This document shows, piece by piece, positions 1 through 8,901 of a stretch of DNA of 64,000 nucleotides (position 1 is the first letter of the stretch; each line of letters starts with the position of its first letter). The position numbers were made by a program, and so were the translations under genes. Source of the DNA: Oscillospiraceae bacterium (GTDB lineage: Bacteria; Bacillota; Clostridia; Oscillospirales; Ruminococcaceae); assembly GCA_017521325.1 (NCBI GenBank), contig JAFXCV010000049.1:1-64000 (forward strand). Direction: 5' to 3'. The notes beneath the pieces were generated by a model. The model was not told the DNA's origin. It did not search any database and saw nothing but the letters and a program-made list of their open reading frames with translations.

Positions 1-853
1 CTTCTGCCACGAGTGCCTTCATGGGCAGCAGGAGCGGGTCGCCCTCATTGCAGACACCGCCGCCGATGCAGAGGATGTCGGGCTGGAAGGTGTTGATGGT
101 GTTGGTGATACCGGCTGCGAGGCACTTGATGTAGAAATCCACCACATCCTTTGCGGCAGCATCGCCCATGCGCATTGCGTCAAATGCCGTTCTTGCGGAA
201 ACCTTGCCGCCACGCTCTTCGGTCAGGGCATGCATCTTGGAATCCGGACATTCCGCCATCTTTTCCTTTGTCATGCGGACAAGGCCTGTTGCAGAGGAGA
301 ACACCTCAAAGCAGCCCTTTCTGCCGCAGGAGCACTGGGGGCCATCCACGGAAATGACGGTGTGACCGATCTCTGCGCCTGCAAAATTGGAGCCGGAGTA
401 GATCTTGCCGTCGATGACGATACCGCCGCCGACACCTGTGCCGAGGGTGATGCAGACTGCATTCTTTGCACCCTTTGCGGCACCTGCCACATATTCGCCG
501 TAAGCTGCCGCATTTGCGTCGTTTTCGATGAATACGGGCTTGTCGATGTGCTTGCGGATATAGTCCGCCATGGGGGTATTCTCAAAGCCGAGGTTGTTGG
601 AATATTCGATGATGCCGGTTTCGCTGTTGGCGATACCGGGCGTACCGATGCCGATCCACTCGATCTGTTCCATGGTCAGACCTGCGTCCTCCACAGCCTT
701 GATTGCCATTGCAGCCATGTCGTCTGCAATTTCCTGTGCAGGACGGGGGCAATTGGTCTTTGTGCTTGCCTTGGAAACGATGTTGTAGTTTTCGTCCACA
801 ACACCTGCGACGATGTTGGTACCGCCCAGGTCAATGCCGATGTAGTATTTCAT
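1..853 (-). CDS. ROK-family glucokinase, partial (C-terminus beyond window edge)
   Basis: Predicted cytoplasmic sugar kinase, most likely ATP-dependent glucokinase feeding glycolysis. 284 residues are visible before the window edge. Seen: the N-terminal phosphate-binding motif DLGGTN (residues 8-13), the catalytic-base region ENDANAAAYGE with Asp112, and the ROK zinc signature CSCGRKGC (about 174-181) preceded by His164. The ATG at 853 follows AAGGAGGA. It lies 13 bp behind manA and closes the GH74-GH25-manA run, which fits use of sugars released outside the cell. ROK membership is firm from the zinc motif; glucose specificity is inferred, and a ROK repressor is unlikely because there is no N-terminal HTH. 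Confidence 0.93.
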   Translation of the reverse strand, partial: MKYYIGIDLGGTNIVAGVVDENYNIVSKASTKTNCPRPAQEIADDMAAMAIKAVEDAGLTMEQIEWIGIGTPGIANSETGIIEYSNNLGFENTPMADYIRKHIDKPVFIENDANAAAYGEYVAGAAKGAKNAVCITLGTGVGGGIVIDGKIYSGSNFAGAEIGHTVISVDGPQCSCGRKGCFEVFSSATGLVRMTKEKMAECPDSKMHALTEERGGKVSARTAFDAMRMGDAAAKDVVDFYIKCLAAGITNTINTFQPDILCIGGGVCNEGDPLLLPMKALVAE

Positions 854-866
854 AATAAAATCCTCC

Positions 867-1811
867 TTAACGAATGGTTGTGTTGATAAATTTGCATTTA
901 CCGTTTATACTGCACGCATCTGTTCCTGCGGGAACAAATACGCTTGTGCCTTTTTTTAGCGGAATTTCAGTGTTTTCCGTTGTCAGAACCGCATCCCCCT
1001 CCAGAATGAGAAGATGAATAAAGGATGCATCGTCAGATCCGATCTGACAGAAATCCTCCTGCTCCATGCAGGACGCACAGAAATAATCGCAGCAACCCAG
1101 AAGCTGCCATCCGCTGTGGTTTTTCGGGGGATTCCCCTGCCGCTTTGCTTGGGTGAGCCTTGTCACCTCCAGCGCCTTCTCCACATGCAGTTCTCGTGGA
1201 TTCCCCTGCGCATCCACCCTGCCGTAATCATAGACACGGTAGGTGGTGTTGGAATTCTGCTGAATTTCCGCAATGAGGATCCCCTTGCCGATGGCATGGA
1301 GCGTGCCTGCCTCGATAAAGAACACATCGCCCGCTTTCACGGGAACACGGTTCACGTTATCAAGCAGCGTGTTTTCCTTGATGGCACGGCGGAATTCCTC
1401 TTTTGTGAGATTCTCCTTGAATCCGAAAATCAGCTCCGCATCGGGGGCAGCTTCCACGATGTACCAAAGTTCCGTTTTGCCGTATTCTCCCTCGTGTTCG
1501 AGGGCGTAGGCGTCATCCGGATGCACCTGCACCGAGAGGTTTTCTTTTGCATCAATGAGCTTGATGAGCGTCGGAAAACGGTCGAATTTCCTGCAATTTT
1601 CCCCCATTGCTTCGGGGTGATCTTTGAGAAATTCCGTGAGCGTCCTGCCCTTGTATTCGCCGTCTGCAATGATGCTCTCGCCCTGCGGGTGGCAGGAAAG
1701 CTCCCAGCTTTCCGCAATGCGGTCGCTGTCGGAGAGTTTGCCGTATTCCCGAAGCCTTTGACCGCCCCAGAGATAATCCTTGCACGGGGCAATCAGTCGG
1801 AACGGCTTCAT
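867..1811 (-). CDS. manA: Mannose-6-phosphate isomerase, class I (ManA)
   Basis: Interconverts mannose-6-phosphate and fructose-6-phosphate, linking mannose use and GDP-mannose supply to glycolysis. 314 residues, typical of the short Firmicute class I enzymes. Metal-site pattern: QVHPDD (95-100, His97), the nearby KTELWY glutamate (114) and GTLHAIGKG (His172), followed by a small C-terminal cupin half. Its ATG overlaps the stop of the upstream GH25 gene by 4 bp, so translation is probably coupled, and a glucokinase gene follows. Cytoplasmic; no signal peptide. Confidence 0.95.
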   Translation of the reverse strand: MKPFRLIAPCKDYLWGGQRLREYGKLSDSDRIAESWELSCHPQGESIIADGEYKGRTLTEFLKDHPEAMGENCRKFDRFPTLIKLIDAKENLSVQVHPDDAYALEHEGEYGKTELWYIVEAAPDAELIFGFKENLTKEEFRRAIKENTLLDNVNRVPVKAGDVFFIEAGTLHAIGKGILIAEIQQNSNTTYRVYDYGRVDAQGNPRELHVEKALEVTRLTQAKRQGNPPKNHSGWQLLGCCDYFCASCMEQEDFCQIGSDDASFIHLLILEGDAVLTTENTEIPLKKGTSVFVPAGTDACSINGKCKFINTTIR

Positions 1812-2599
1812 TTCGTCACCTCAATGCTGCCGAGGGAAAACTGTGTGAGGAAATCCTCGTAGCTGCCGTTGTAGACATTCAGGTCGATGTATTCTTCCAG
1901 ACTGTCCACCTGCTTGCCATCGTAGCCCTCAAGCTCGCCCTTGTCGGAATACTGCCAGAATGTCCAGTTTTCCACGGGTTTGAAGTAGGTATTGCGCATC
2001 CAGAGGGGATAGTCCCCGTAGTCGCCGCCGAACAGATACTGATAGTACGCCTTGGGCGTGGTGTAGATGATGGGCTTGACGCCGTAATGCGCTTCGAGCG
2101 TGTCGAGCAGATCATCGAGGATCTCCCTCGTTTCCGCTTTGGAAAGCGGATTGCTGCTGTACTCGCCGTAGAATTCCAGATCCACCACGGGCGGCAGATC
2201 ATCCTGAAGCTCCCCAACAGTGTTAATGAAATTCTGTGCCTGCGTATCGCCGCCGCTTTCAAAGCTGAAGAAGTGGTAGGCTCCTGCGTAAATGCCGTTT
2301 TTGCGGCATTCTTCCCAGTTGAACGCAAACAGAGGATCCTGATAGGAGCTGCCCTCGGTCGCCTTGATAAAGGCAAACTGCACATCCTGCCCTGCGATCA
2401 CATCCCACTGGATATTGCCCTGATAGCGTGAAACATCAACGCCCATGACGGGGTATTGTTCGGGATCGGGTACGTTGAGCTTGATCTTTCCCGTGTAGAC
2501 GCCCCAGGCCGTAATGCCGCCGATGATGAGGAAGATCAGCAGGACAAGCACGAGGAGTGCGCCAAAAATTCGTTTATATGCAATCTTTCGGTTCTTCAT
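1808..2599 (-). CDS. Membrane-anchored GH25 lysozyme-type muramidase
   Basis: Predicted N-acetylmuramidase acting on peptidoglycan outside the membrane. 263 residues: short cytoplasmic start, one membrane segment (about 12-34), then a GH25 barrel with MGVDVSRYQG (Asp55) and VVDLEFYG (Asp140, Glu142), the expected catalytic positions. There is no cell-wall-binding repeat, so it probably stays tethered. It starts 3 bp after the GH74 stop and overlaps manA by 4 bp. Both it and the GH74 gene begin with MKNRK, possibly chance. A cell-wall hydrolase between sugar-use genes is unusual; it may remodel wall around the export site or simply be carried in the operon. Confidence 0.92.
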   Translation of the reverse strand: MKNRKIAYKRIFGALLVLVLLIFLIIGGITAWGVYTGKIKLNVPDPEQYPVMGVDVSRYQGNIQWDVIAGQDVQFAFIKATEGSSYQDPLFAFNWEECRKNGIYAGAYHFFSFESGGDTQAQNFINTVGELQDDLPPVVDLEFYGEYSSNPLSKAETREILDDLLDTLEAHYGVKPIIYTTPKAYYQYLFGGDYGDYPLWMRNTYFKPVENWTFWQYSDKGELEGYDGKQVDSLEEYIDLNVYNGSYEDFLTQFSLGSIEVTK

Positions 2600-2602
2600 C
2601 TG

Positions 2603-4780
2603 TTACTCTGCAATATCCCCCATGACGATGCCTCTGCCATTGGTTGCAAAGTACACTCTGCCGTAGACGTTGCCGTCGCCTGAAATGCTGGGGGTGAGGT
2701 TTCCGAAGAGGTGCTGTTCATCATTGATGCGCAGCCAGGTTTTCCCCTTATCCGTGGAGCGATAGATGCCATCGCCCTGCTCGCCGCTTTCGCCCATGGC
2801 GTAGATGACGGGGTAGTCGCCCTCCTTCTTCGGCGCACCGAAGCCGATCGCCTTGAAGTCATTGCCCTTGATGGAAGCAAAGCTCTTGCCGCCGTCCTCG
2901 GATACCATCAGAAGCGAGCCGCTTGCAAGCCAGATATGCCCTTCCCTTTCGGGAACCGTGTGGATGGTGATGCTGTCGGAAACAAGCTGCCCCGTCTTTT
3001 CAAAATTCACACCGCCGTCGGAGGAGCTGTAGAACTGTCCGTTGTAGGCTGCGTAGAATTTCTTGGGATTCACCCTATCCGCCGTGATCTTTGCACCGTA
3101 GCCCAGACCCTTGACGTAATACCACTTCTGCTTTTCCACATTGTAGAGGTAGATGTTGGAATTTCCCGTATTGCCCGGTGTCCAGATGAAGCTGCTGCCG
3201 TCAGCCGCCATGGTGACGCTGCCGCCCTCCGCTTTTTCGGGAGCCTTGGCATTGACCCATGTACCGCCGTCGGCGGTGTACCAGACGGGCTTATTCTTGT
3301 CCTTGATGGTGTAGACAGCGCAGTTTCCGTTTTCGCAGGCAATGTCCAGATCCACCGCTGCGCCGCCCGATGCGCTGCCCATATAATGCGCATCATCGGG
3401 GCCGACTGTGACATCCTCATGCGCAAAGCCCGTAAGGTCGCCCATGATCGAATACAGCTGCGGCTCGCCCTCCTCGTAATTGGGAGATGCCATCTCAAAT
3501 ACGGCGGTTTCCTCCAGACCGTAGGCGTCAAACGCCACAGTCACGGGATTGCCGCTGCCCAGAGCCGTCATATTCTGTGTGGTGTAGATGGTTGCACCCG
3601 TGCCGTACATCACTTCGTCCGAATTAAAGGGGTTGATGTTGATATCGGTGATCCACCAGCCGAGCTTTGCCTCATCCCGTCCCCATGTCAGCCAGTCCGC
3701 ACGGGAAACGTCCATGACATAATTTTTCTCACCCTTCGCCACATTATGCATGCCCGTCCAGCTTTTGCCGCCGTCGGTGGTGCGATAGATGTTATCGCCC
3801 GGATCCGCCCAATAGAACAGCGTGCTGACCACGACCGTGCCGGGATTCTGCCTGTCAACGGAAACGCCGCCGAATCCGCCGTATCTTCCGTCATTCAGGT
3901 TCGGGGTGATATCCGTAAATGTTCCGTCCTTGTACTTTGCAACTGCCGCATCGCTGCAGTTTGCCATATTCGGGCCGCAATTGTCGGAATAGGTCAGATA
4001 GAGCGTGCCATCCGCATCAAAATCCGCCTGCAGCGGATAGAGTTCCTGACGGAATACGGGCAGTGCCTCCCAGCTTGCGCCGCCGTCAGCGGAACGATAG
4101 ATGCACTTGCCGTTTTTTTCAGCAACGCCCACATAGACATCGCCGCTGACAGGATCAAATTCCACCCACATAATGCCAACGGAATTGTTTTCCTGAAAAT
4201 AGTCGCCCTTTACAGGGAAGGAAGTCACCTGATTCCAGCTTTTGCCGAAATCTGTGGATTTGTAGAGTCCGGCATTTCTTGTGCCGATGTAAATTTCACT
4301 GTTGTTTTTGGGGTTGACCATCATGCGTTCGCCCACGCCTCTGCCCGAGCAGTTGCCGCCGCATTCAAAGGGCATATCCACCTGTGTCCATGTTTTTCCG
4401 TAGTCCTCGGATGCGAGTACTGCGCCGTTTTTGCCCATATAGGTGCCGCCCAGCACATACACACGCTTTGCATCCACCGGATCTGCGGCAATGCTTTCAA
4501 TGCCGATGAGATTCCACTGATCGGAGCCGAGGTGATCGGTAATGGCAACCCAGCGCTGCTCCGCCTCCACCCAACGGTAGGCACCGCCGATGTCGGTACG
4601 GGCGTAGACGAGGTTTTCCTCCGCTTCGCTGTAGACCATGCCCGTGACATAGCCGCCGCCGCCGATGGCAACGTTGCTCCATGTATATTGCTCCGCCTTC
4701 GTACCGCCGCCCTCGCAGCCCGTGGCTGCAAGGAGCATTGCGGCACTCATAGCTGCTGCAATGAATTTTCTGTTCTTCAT
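2603..4780 (-). CDS. GH74 xyloglucanase lipoprotein
   Basis: Predicted extracellular, lipid-anchored xyloglucan hydrolase. 725 residues. Lipoprotein signal peptide with lipobox AATGC (Cys22). The mature part is the two-propeller GH74 fold with recurrent SxDGGxxW BNR-type repeats. Candidate catalytic aspartates are Asp63 in ARTDIGGAYRW and Asp448 in MGDLTGF, matching the two GH74 acid positions. No dockerin or carbohydrate-binding module is visible, so it is a surface enzyme, not a cellulosome subunit. The start has AAGGAGGAATCC directly before ATG, 38 bp behind metH with no terminator seen, so it may be read from the met promoter or its own. Followed by GH25, manA and glucokinase genes. Confidence 0.93.
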   Translation of the reverse strand: MKNRKFIAAAMSAAMLLAATGCEGGGTKAEQYTWSNVAIGGGGYVTGMVYSEAEENLVYARTDIGGAYRWVEAEQRWVAITDHLGSDQWNLIGIESIAADPVDAKRVYVLGGTYMGKNGAVLASEDYGKTWTQVDMPFECGGNCSGRGVGERMMVNPKNNSEIYIGTRNAGLYKSTDFGKSWNQVTSFPVKGDYFQENNSVGIMWVEFDPVSGDVYVGVAEKNGKCIYRSADGGASWEALPVFRQELYPLQADFDADGTLYLTYSDNCGPNMANCSDAAVAKYKDGTFTDITPNLNDGRYGGFGGVSVDRQNPGTVVVSTLFYWADPGDNIYRTTDGGKSWTGMHNVAKGEKNYVMDVSRADWLTWGRDEAKLGWWITDININPFNSDEVMYGTGATIYTTQNMTALGSGNPVTVAFDAYGLEETAVFEMASPNYEEGEPQLYSIMGDLTGFAHEDVTVGPDDAHYMGSASGGAAVDLDIACENGNCAVYTIKDKNKPVWYTADGGTWVNAKAPEKAEGGSVTMAADGSSFIWTPGNTGNSNIYLYNVEKQKWYYVKGLGYGAKITADRVNPKKFYAAYNGQFYSSSDGGVNFEKTGQLVSDSITIHTVPEREGHIWLASGSLLMVSEDGGKSFASIKGNDFKAIGFGAPKKEGDYPVIYAMGESGEQGDGIYRSTDKGKTWLRINDEQHLFGNLTPSISGDGNVYGRVYFATNGRGIVMGDIAE

Positions 4781-4818
4781 GGATTCCTCCTTGAAATATT
4801 CGTGCGGATCAGATTCCC

Positions 4819-7170
4819 TTATGAAATCACGCTGCGTGCGATATCCACCGCACCCTTAGCGTCCTTTGCATAGAAATCCGCACCGATCTTTTCGGCATAA
4901 TCCGCCGTCAGCACCGCACCGCCGACCATGATTTTGCAGTCGGGACAGCTTGCCTTCACAAGACGGATGGTTTCCTCCATCGAGGGCAGCGTCGTTGTCA
5001 TCAGTGCCGAAAGTCCGACAAGAGGCGCACCATGCTCTGCCGCCGTCTGTGCGACTGCCTCGCAGTCCACGTCTTTTCCAAGGTCAATGACCTTGTAGCC
5101 GTAGTTTTCCAGCAGCACCTTCACGATGTTCTTGCCGATGTCGTGGATGTCCCCCTTGACGGTGGCGATCACGACCGTGCCGCTGCTTACGCTCTCCGCA
5201 CCGCTTTCGCAGAGCTTTGTACGGATGACCTCAAATGCGCTCTGCGCTGCGGATGCAGCGGAAATCAGCTGCGGCAGAAAGAGTTTTCCTGCTTCAAATT
5301 CCGCACCTGCCTTGTCAAGCGCAGGAATAAGGTGGGAATTGACAATTTCCATGGCAGGCGTGGTTTCGAGCAGTTGCGCTGTCAGCTGCGCCGCTTCGCT
5401 CTTGAGTCCTGCGGAAATTGCATTGCCAAGCGTCATATCCGTCTTTGCCGCCGCAGGTGCAGCAGGCGTTTCATTGCCGTAGTGTGCAATAAAATCTACG
5501 GCATTCTTATCAAAATTCGCAAGCAGGCGGTAAGCCCTCACAGCACCCGTCATGCTCTCGGTGTTCGGGTTGATGATCGGCAGATCAAGTCCTGCATGCA
5601 ATGCCATTGTCAGAAATGTTCTCGTCACAAGCTCACGATTGGGCAGTCCGAAGGAGATGTTCGACACACCAAGCACCGTGCGCAGTCCGAGTTCCTGCTT
5701 GACTCTCGTCAGTGCAGAAAGCGTTTCCGTCACGCCCTCCTGCTCGGCGGATGCCGTCAGCGTCAGACAGTCGATGTACACATCCTCACGGCGGATACCA
5801 AGGGCAAGCGCACGGTCGAGAATGCGCTTTGCAATTTCAAATCTGCCCTCCGCCGTTTTCGGAATGCCGTTCTTGTCAAGCGTCAGTCCCACAACTGCCG
5901 CACCGTATTTCTTTACAAGCGGAAGGACGGTGCTGAGGGATTCCTCCTCGCCGTTGACGGAATTGACAATGGGTTTACCGTTGTAAATCCGCAGTCCCGC
6001 TTCGAGTGCGTCGGGCTTTGTGGTATCAAGCTGCAGCGGAACATCCGTGATGCCCTGAATTGCCTTGACTGCGCTCTGCATCATCTCCGCCTCGTCAATG
6101 TCGGGCAGTCCCACATTTACATCCAGAATGTCGGCACCTGCCTGCACCTGCACGATTGCCTGATTCAGAATATAGTCAATGTCATGCTCCACAAGTGCTT
6201 GTTTGAAGCGCTTTTTGCCCGTCGGATTGATCCTCTCGCCGATGATTTTCGGCATGTCGATCACGACGGTTCTGTTCGCCGAGCAGACCGCCGCAGGAAC
6301 AGAAACGCTGCGTTTTACGGGCTGCATCACAGAAAGCTGCTGTGCCGCTGCACGGATATGATCGGGCGTTGTACCGCAGCAGCCGCCGAAGATCACCGCA
6401 CCCATTTCAGCAAAGGGCTTCATGCAAGCCCCAAAGCGTTCGGGCGCAAATTCGTGTCTTCCTGTGACAGGATCGGGCAAACCTGCGTTGGGCTTGACGA
6501 TCACGGGGAGTGTCGTCCATCTGCAAAGCTCCTGCACGATCGGAACAAGCTCCTCGGGGCCGAGCGAGCAGTTCACGCCGATGGCGTCAACGCCCAGCCC
6601 TTCGAGGGTGAGTGCCATAGCGGAAATTTCACAGCCTGTGAAGGTTCTGCCGTTTTCCTCAAAGCTCATCGTGACGAAAATCGGCTTGTCGCCGCATTCC
6701 TTTGCGGCAAGCACGCCTGCACGCACTTCGAGAAGGTCGGTCATCGTTTCGAAAATGTACAGATCTGCATCTTTTCCTGCTTCGATCTGTTCACGGAAGA
6801 TGTCGTATGCCTCCTCAAATTTCAGCGTTCCCGTCGGTTCGAGAAGCTGTCCGATGGGGCCGATGTCGAGGGCAACGAGCGTCTTTTCTCCTGCTGCCGC
6901 CCTTGCATTCTGAATGGCAGCGGAGATGATCTCCTGCACGGATTTTCCGGTTTTCGCCATTTTCAGGCGATTTGCGCCGAAGGTGTTCGTATAGACCACA
7001 TCGGAACCGGCGTCAATATAGGTACGGTGAATGCTTTGTATCAGCTCGGGATGGGTGAAATTCAGCATTTCGGGAATGCCGCCCATTTCAAGTCCGCCTG
7101 CCTGCAGCATGGTGCCCATGCCGCCGTCCAGCATCAGAAATCCCGATTCTAAAAGCGTATTTACGTTCAT
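4819..7170 (-). CDS. metH: Cobalamin-dependent methionine synthase, without reactivation domain (MetH)
   Basis: Transfers the methyl group of 5-methyltetrahydrofolate to homocysteine through methylcobalamin. 783 residues. Order: homocysteine methyltransferase barrel (about 1-290; zinc cysteines Cys201 in GVNCSLGP and Cys264/265 in GGCCGTTP), pterin-binding barrel (about 310-560; GERINPTGKK), cobalamin cap and B12 domain (about 580-783; GDIHDIG with lower-ligand His676). The C-terminal S-adenosylmethionine-binding reactivation domain is absent and is supplied by the overlapping upstream gene. The ATG at 7170 is chosen over an in-frame ATG at 7323 because it has AAAGGAGCG 8 bp upstream, begins at the family's N-terminus and overlaps the upstream stop by 4 bp. 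Confidence 0.96.
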   Translation of the reverse strand: MNVNTLLESGFLMLDGGMGTMLQAGGLEMGGIPEMLNFTHPELIQSIHRTYIDAGSDVVYTNTFGANRLKMAKTGKSVQEIISAAIQNARAAAGEKTLVALDIGPIGQLLEPTGTLKFEEAYDIFREQIEAGKDADLYIFETMTDLLEVRAGVLAAKECGDKPIFVTMSFEENGRTFTGCEISAMALTLEGLGVDAIGVNCSLGPEELVPIVQELCRWTTLPVIVKPNAGLPDPVTGRHEFAPERFGACMKPFAEMGAVIFGGCCGTTPDHIRAAAQQLSVMQPVKRSVSVPAAVCSANRTVVIDMPKIIGERINPTGKKRFKQALVEHDIDYILNQAIVQVQAGADILDVNVGLPDIDEAEMMQSAVKAIQGITDVPLQLDTTKPDALEAGLRIYNGKPIVNSVNGEEESLSTVLPLVKKYGAAVVGLTLDKNGIPKTAEGRFEIAKRILDRALALGIRREDVYIDCLTLTASAEQEGVTETLSALTRVKQELGLRTVLGVSNISFGLPNRELVTRTFLTMALHAGLDLPIINPNTESMTGAVRAYRLLANFDKNAVDFIAHYGNETPAAPAAAKTDMTLGNAISAGLKSEAAQLTAQLLETTPAMEIVNSHLIPALDKAGAEFEAGKLFLPQLISAASAAQSAFEVIRTKLCESGAESVSSGTVVIATVKGDIHDIGKNIVKVLLENYGYKVIDLGKDVDCEAVAQTAAEHGAPLVGLSALMTTTLPSMEETIRLVKASCPDCKIMVGGAVLTADYAEKIGADFYAKDAKGAVDIARSVIS

Positions 7171-7835
7171 TTGCAATGCGCTCCTTTCGCCCGATAGGGG
7201 CAGGTGTTCATGAGATTGCACGCAGCACAGCCCTTTCTGTGCCGTTCTATGGGCTTTTCGGAAAGCCCGATGATCGCCGTGACCGATTTTCTCGGGAGCA
7301 GCAGTCCGCTGTCGCTGACGCACACGCCGATTTTACGCTGTGCGTCCAGAGCGTCAAGGAATTCCCCCTGCAGCGAAAGCGGCAGATCCCCATAGCCGGG
7401 GCTGAATCGCCATGTTGCGTGAAAATCGGGAAGCCCTGCGAGGATTTCCGCTTCTGCAAGGTCGCAGACCTGTTCGATCGCAGCGCTTGCAAGAGCATCC
7501 GTCAGAAGTCCTGCGGTCAGATCCTCCGCCTGCGCCATGCGCACGGCACGGTCAGCGGCCTGTGAGAGCGTTGCACAAAACAGCACCGCATGGCTGCATC
7601 CTTGCAGATGCGCCGCAATGTCCGCACCCGTCAGAAGCAGATGGGAGCCTTTGCAGGCAATGCCATTTTCACAGAATTCCAGAGGATAAACACGGTGGAT
7701 GTATCTTGGGGAAATCACGGAAAGCAGGCGTTTTTCGCAGGTTTCCGCAAGTGCGGAAATCGCTGTATCCGCATCCCCACGCATCCCTGCATACCGCAGT
7801 GCCTGCCTGCGGTCGATGCTGTCAAGGCGTATCAC
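7167..7835 (-). CDS. MetH reactivation-domain protein, separate gene
   Basis: 222 residues resembling the S-adenosylmethionine-binding activation domain normally found at the C-terminus of MetH (Met_synt_B12 family). Seen: the RFSPGYGDLPLSLQ segment (compare R-x-S-x-G-Y in MetH) and a cysteine-rich end (CAACNLMNTC, YRAKGAHC). It presumably docks on MetH to reductively remethylate oxidised cob(II)alamin. It overlaps metF upstream and metH downstream by 4 bp each, so the three are almost certainly translated together. The terminal CxxCxxxxC-type cluster is not part of the core domain and might bind metal, which is speculative. Confidence 0.88.
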   Translation of the reverse strand: MIRLDSIDRRQALRYAGMRGDADTAISALAETCEKRLLSVISPRYIHRVYPLEFCENGIACKGSHLLLTGADIAAHLQGCSHAVLFCATLSQAADRAVRMAQAEDLTAGLLTDALASAAIEQVCDLAEAEILAGLPDFHATWRFSPGYGDLPLSLQGEFLDALDAQRKIGVCVSDSGLLLPRKSVTAIIGLSEKPIERHRKGCAACNLMNTCPYRAKGAHCK

Positions 7836-8686
7836 AGTGTTCTGCCCAGAATGCCCGAAACGGCTTCGGTAATGCGTTTTGCAACGTAGGGGTTGTTCAT
7901 CGTGTACAGGTGGATGCCGTCCACGCCGTTTGCCACAAGATCGACGATCTGGTCAACGGCATAGGCGATGCCTGCGTCACGGATTGCCTCGGGGCTGTGC
8001 CCGAAGCGCTGCATCATCACGGTGAATTTTCTCGGCAGACTTGCACCGCAAAGGCTGACCATGCGGTTGATCTGCGCAGCATTCACCACGGGCATGATGC
8101 CTGCCTCGATCGGTACGTTAATGCCGATAATGTCGCATTTCTCACGGAAATCATAGAAATGCGCATTGTCAAAAAAGAGCTGTGAAATCAGGTGCGATGC
8201 ACCCTTGTCCACCTTTTCCTTGAGGTGGCGCAGGTCATCCGCAGCCGTTCTTGCCTCGGGATGCACCTCGGGGTAGCACGCAGCGGAAATATTGAAATCG
8301 CCCTCACGGCGGATAAATTCGATCAGGTCGGAAGCGTATTTGAAATCATCCTTTTCGGGGCGGTCGGGGCTTTTGTCGCCACGCAGCGCCAGAATATCGG
8401 TAATGCCGTGTTCCTTGAAATCACGCAGCACCGTGGAAATTTCCTCTTTCGTGTAGGAAATGCAGGGGAGGTGTGCCACGGGCTTGATGCCGTATTCATG
8501 CAGCAGCTTTGCGCACAGTTCACAGGTGAGCGCACCGCCGTTGAGTCCGCCGCCTGCGCCATAGGTGACGCTGATGAAATCGGGCTTGAGCGCAGCAAGC
8601 TCCGCAAAAGCGTTCGAAACGCTCTCCACGGGTGAGGTGGGCTTGGGGGGGAATACTTCAAATGAATAGATCGGTTTCTTTTCCAT
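7832..8686 (-). CDS. metF: Methylenetetrahydrofolate reductase (MetF)
   Basis: Reduces 5,10-methylene-THF to 5-methyl-THF, the methyl donor for the downstream MetH. 284 residues, the usual bacterial length. Seen: N-terminal SFEVFPPK motif with catalytic Glu, SVTYGAGG, and LRGD followed by further FAD-binding segments. First gene of a metF-activation-metH unit with 4-bp overlaps. The ribosome site is weak (GTGATGTGG just before the ATG). No S-adenosylmethionine, cobalamin or T-box leader was recognised in the upstream 215 bp. Confidence 0.95.
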   Translation of the reverse strand: MEKKPIYSFEVFPPKPTSPVESVSNAFAELAALKPDFISVTYGAGGGLNGGALTCELCAKLLHEYGIKPVAHLPCISYTKEEISTVLRDFKEHGITDILALRGDKSPDRPEKDDFKYASDLIEFIRREGDFNISAACYPEVHPEARTAADDLRHLKEKVDKGASHLISQLFFDNAHFYDFREKCDIIGINVPIEAGIMPVVNAAQINRMVSLCGASLPRKFTVMMQRFGHSPEAIRDAGIAYAVDQIVDLVANGVDGIHLYTMNNPYVAKRITEAVSGILGRTL

Positions 8687-8738
8687 ACATCCACATCACT
8701 TTCTTTTATGTGTTAAAATTCAAATCGCAATCGCATTT

Positions 8739-8809
8739 GGCGGGTGGAGGGTACGCAGTACCCTCCACACATAGCCCCTCCCCTTGGGGAGGGGTTGGGG
8801 TGGGGGCAG
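8739..8809 (+). repeat. Hairpin/G-quadruplex intergenic repeat, copy A
   Basis: Two modules of the dispersed repeat lie between ung and metF: a stem built on GGGTACGCAGTACCC (from 8739), then TAGCCCCTCCCC and a G-tract of four runs (8786-8806). The CCCC/GGGG hairpin and the quadruplex motif share their G-runs. Here the G-rich strand is opposite to the flanking minus-strand genes, the only intact copy with that orientation. Confidence 0.8.
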
Positions 8810-8901
8810 TTTTGGCGTGCTGCTCCAGAAAAGTATCTATATTTATTTGCCGGAGCAATAATGTCGTTCTCCGTCTTACGAAGCATCGGCACAGTGATCA
8901 A

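Noticed and set aside
2711..7152. Very long open frames (over 700 codons) antisense to the GH74 and metH genes
   Set aside because: They follow from GC-rich third codon positions of the real genes; their translations are Cys/His/Arg-rich, match no family, and lack ribosome sites.
8687..8901. Possible S-adenosylmethionine or cobalamin riboswitch before metF
   Set aside because: No conserved core of either class could be found; the interval is occupied by repeat copy A.
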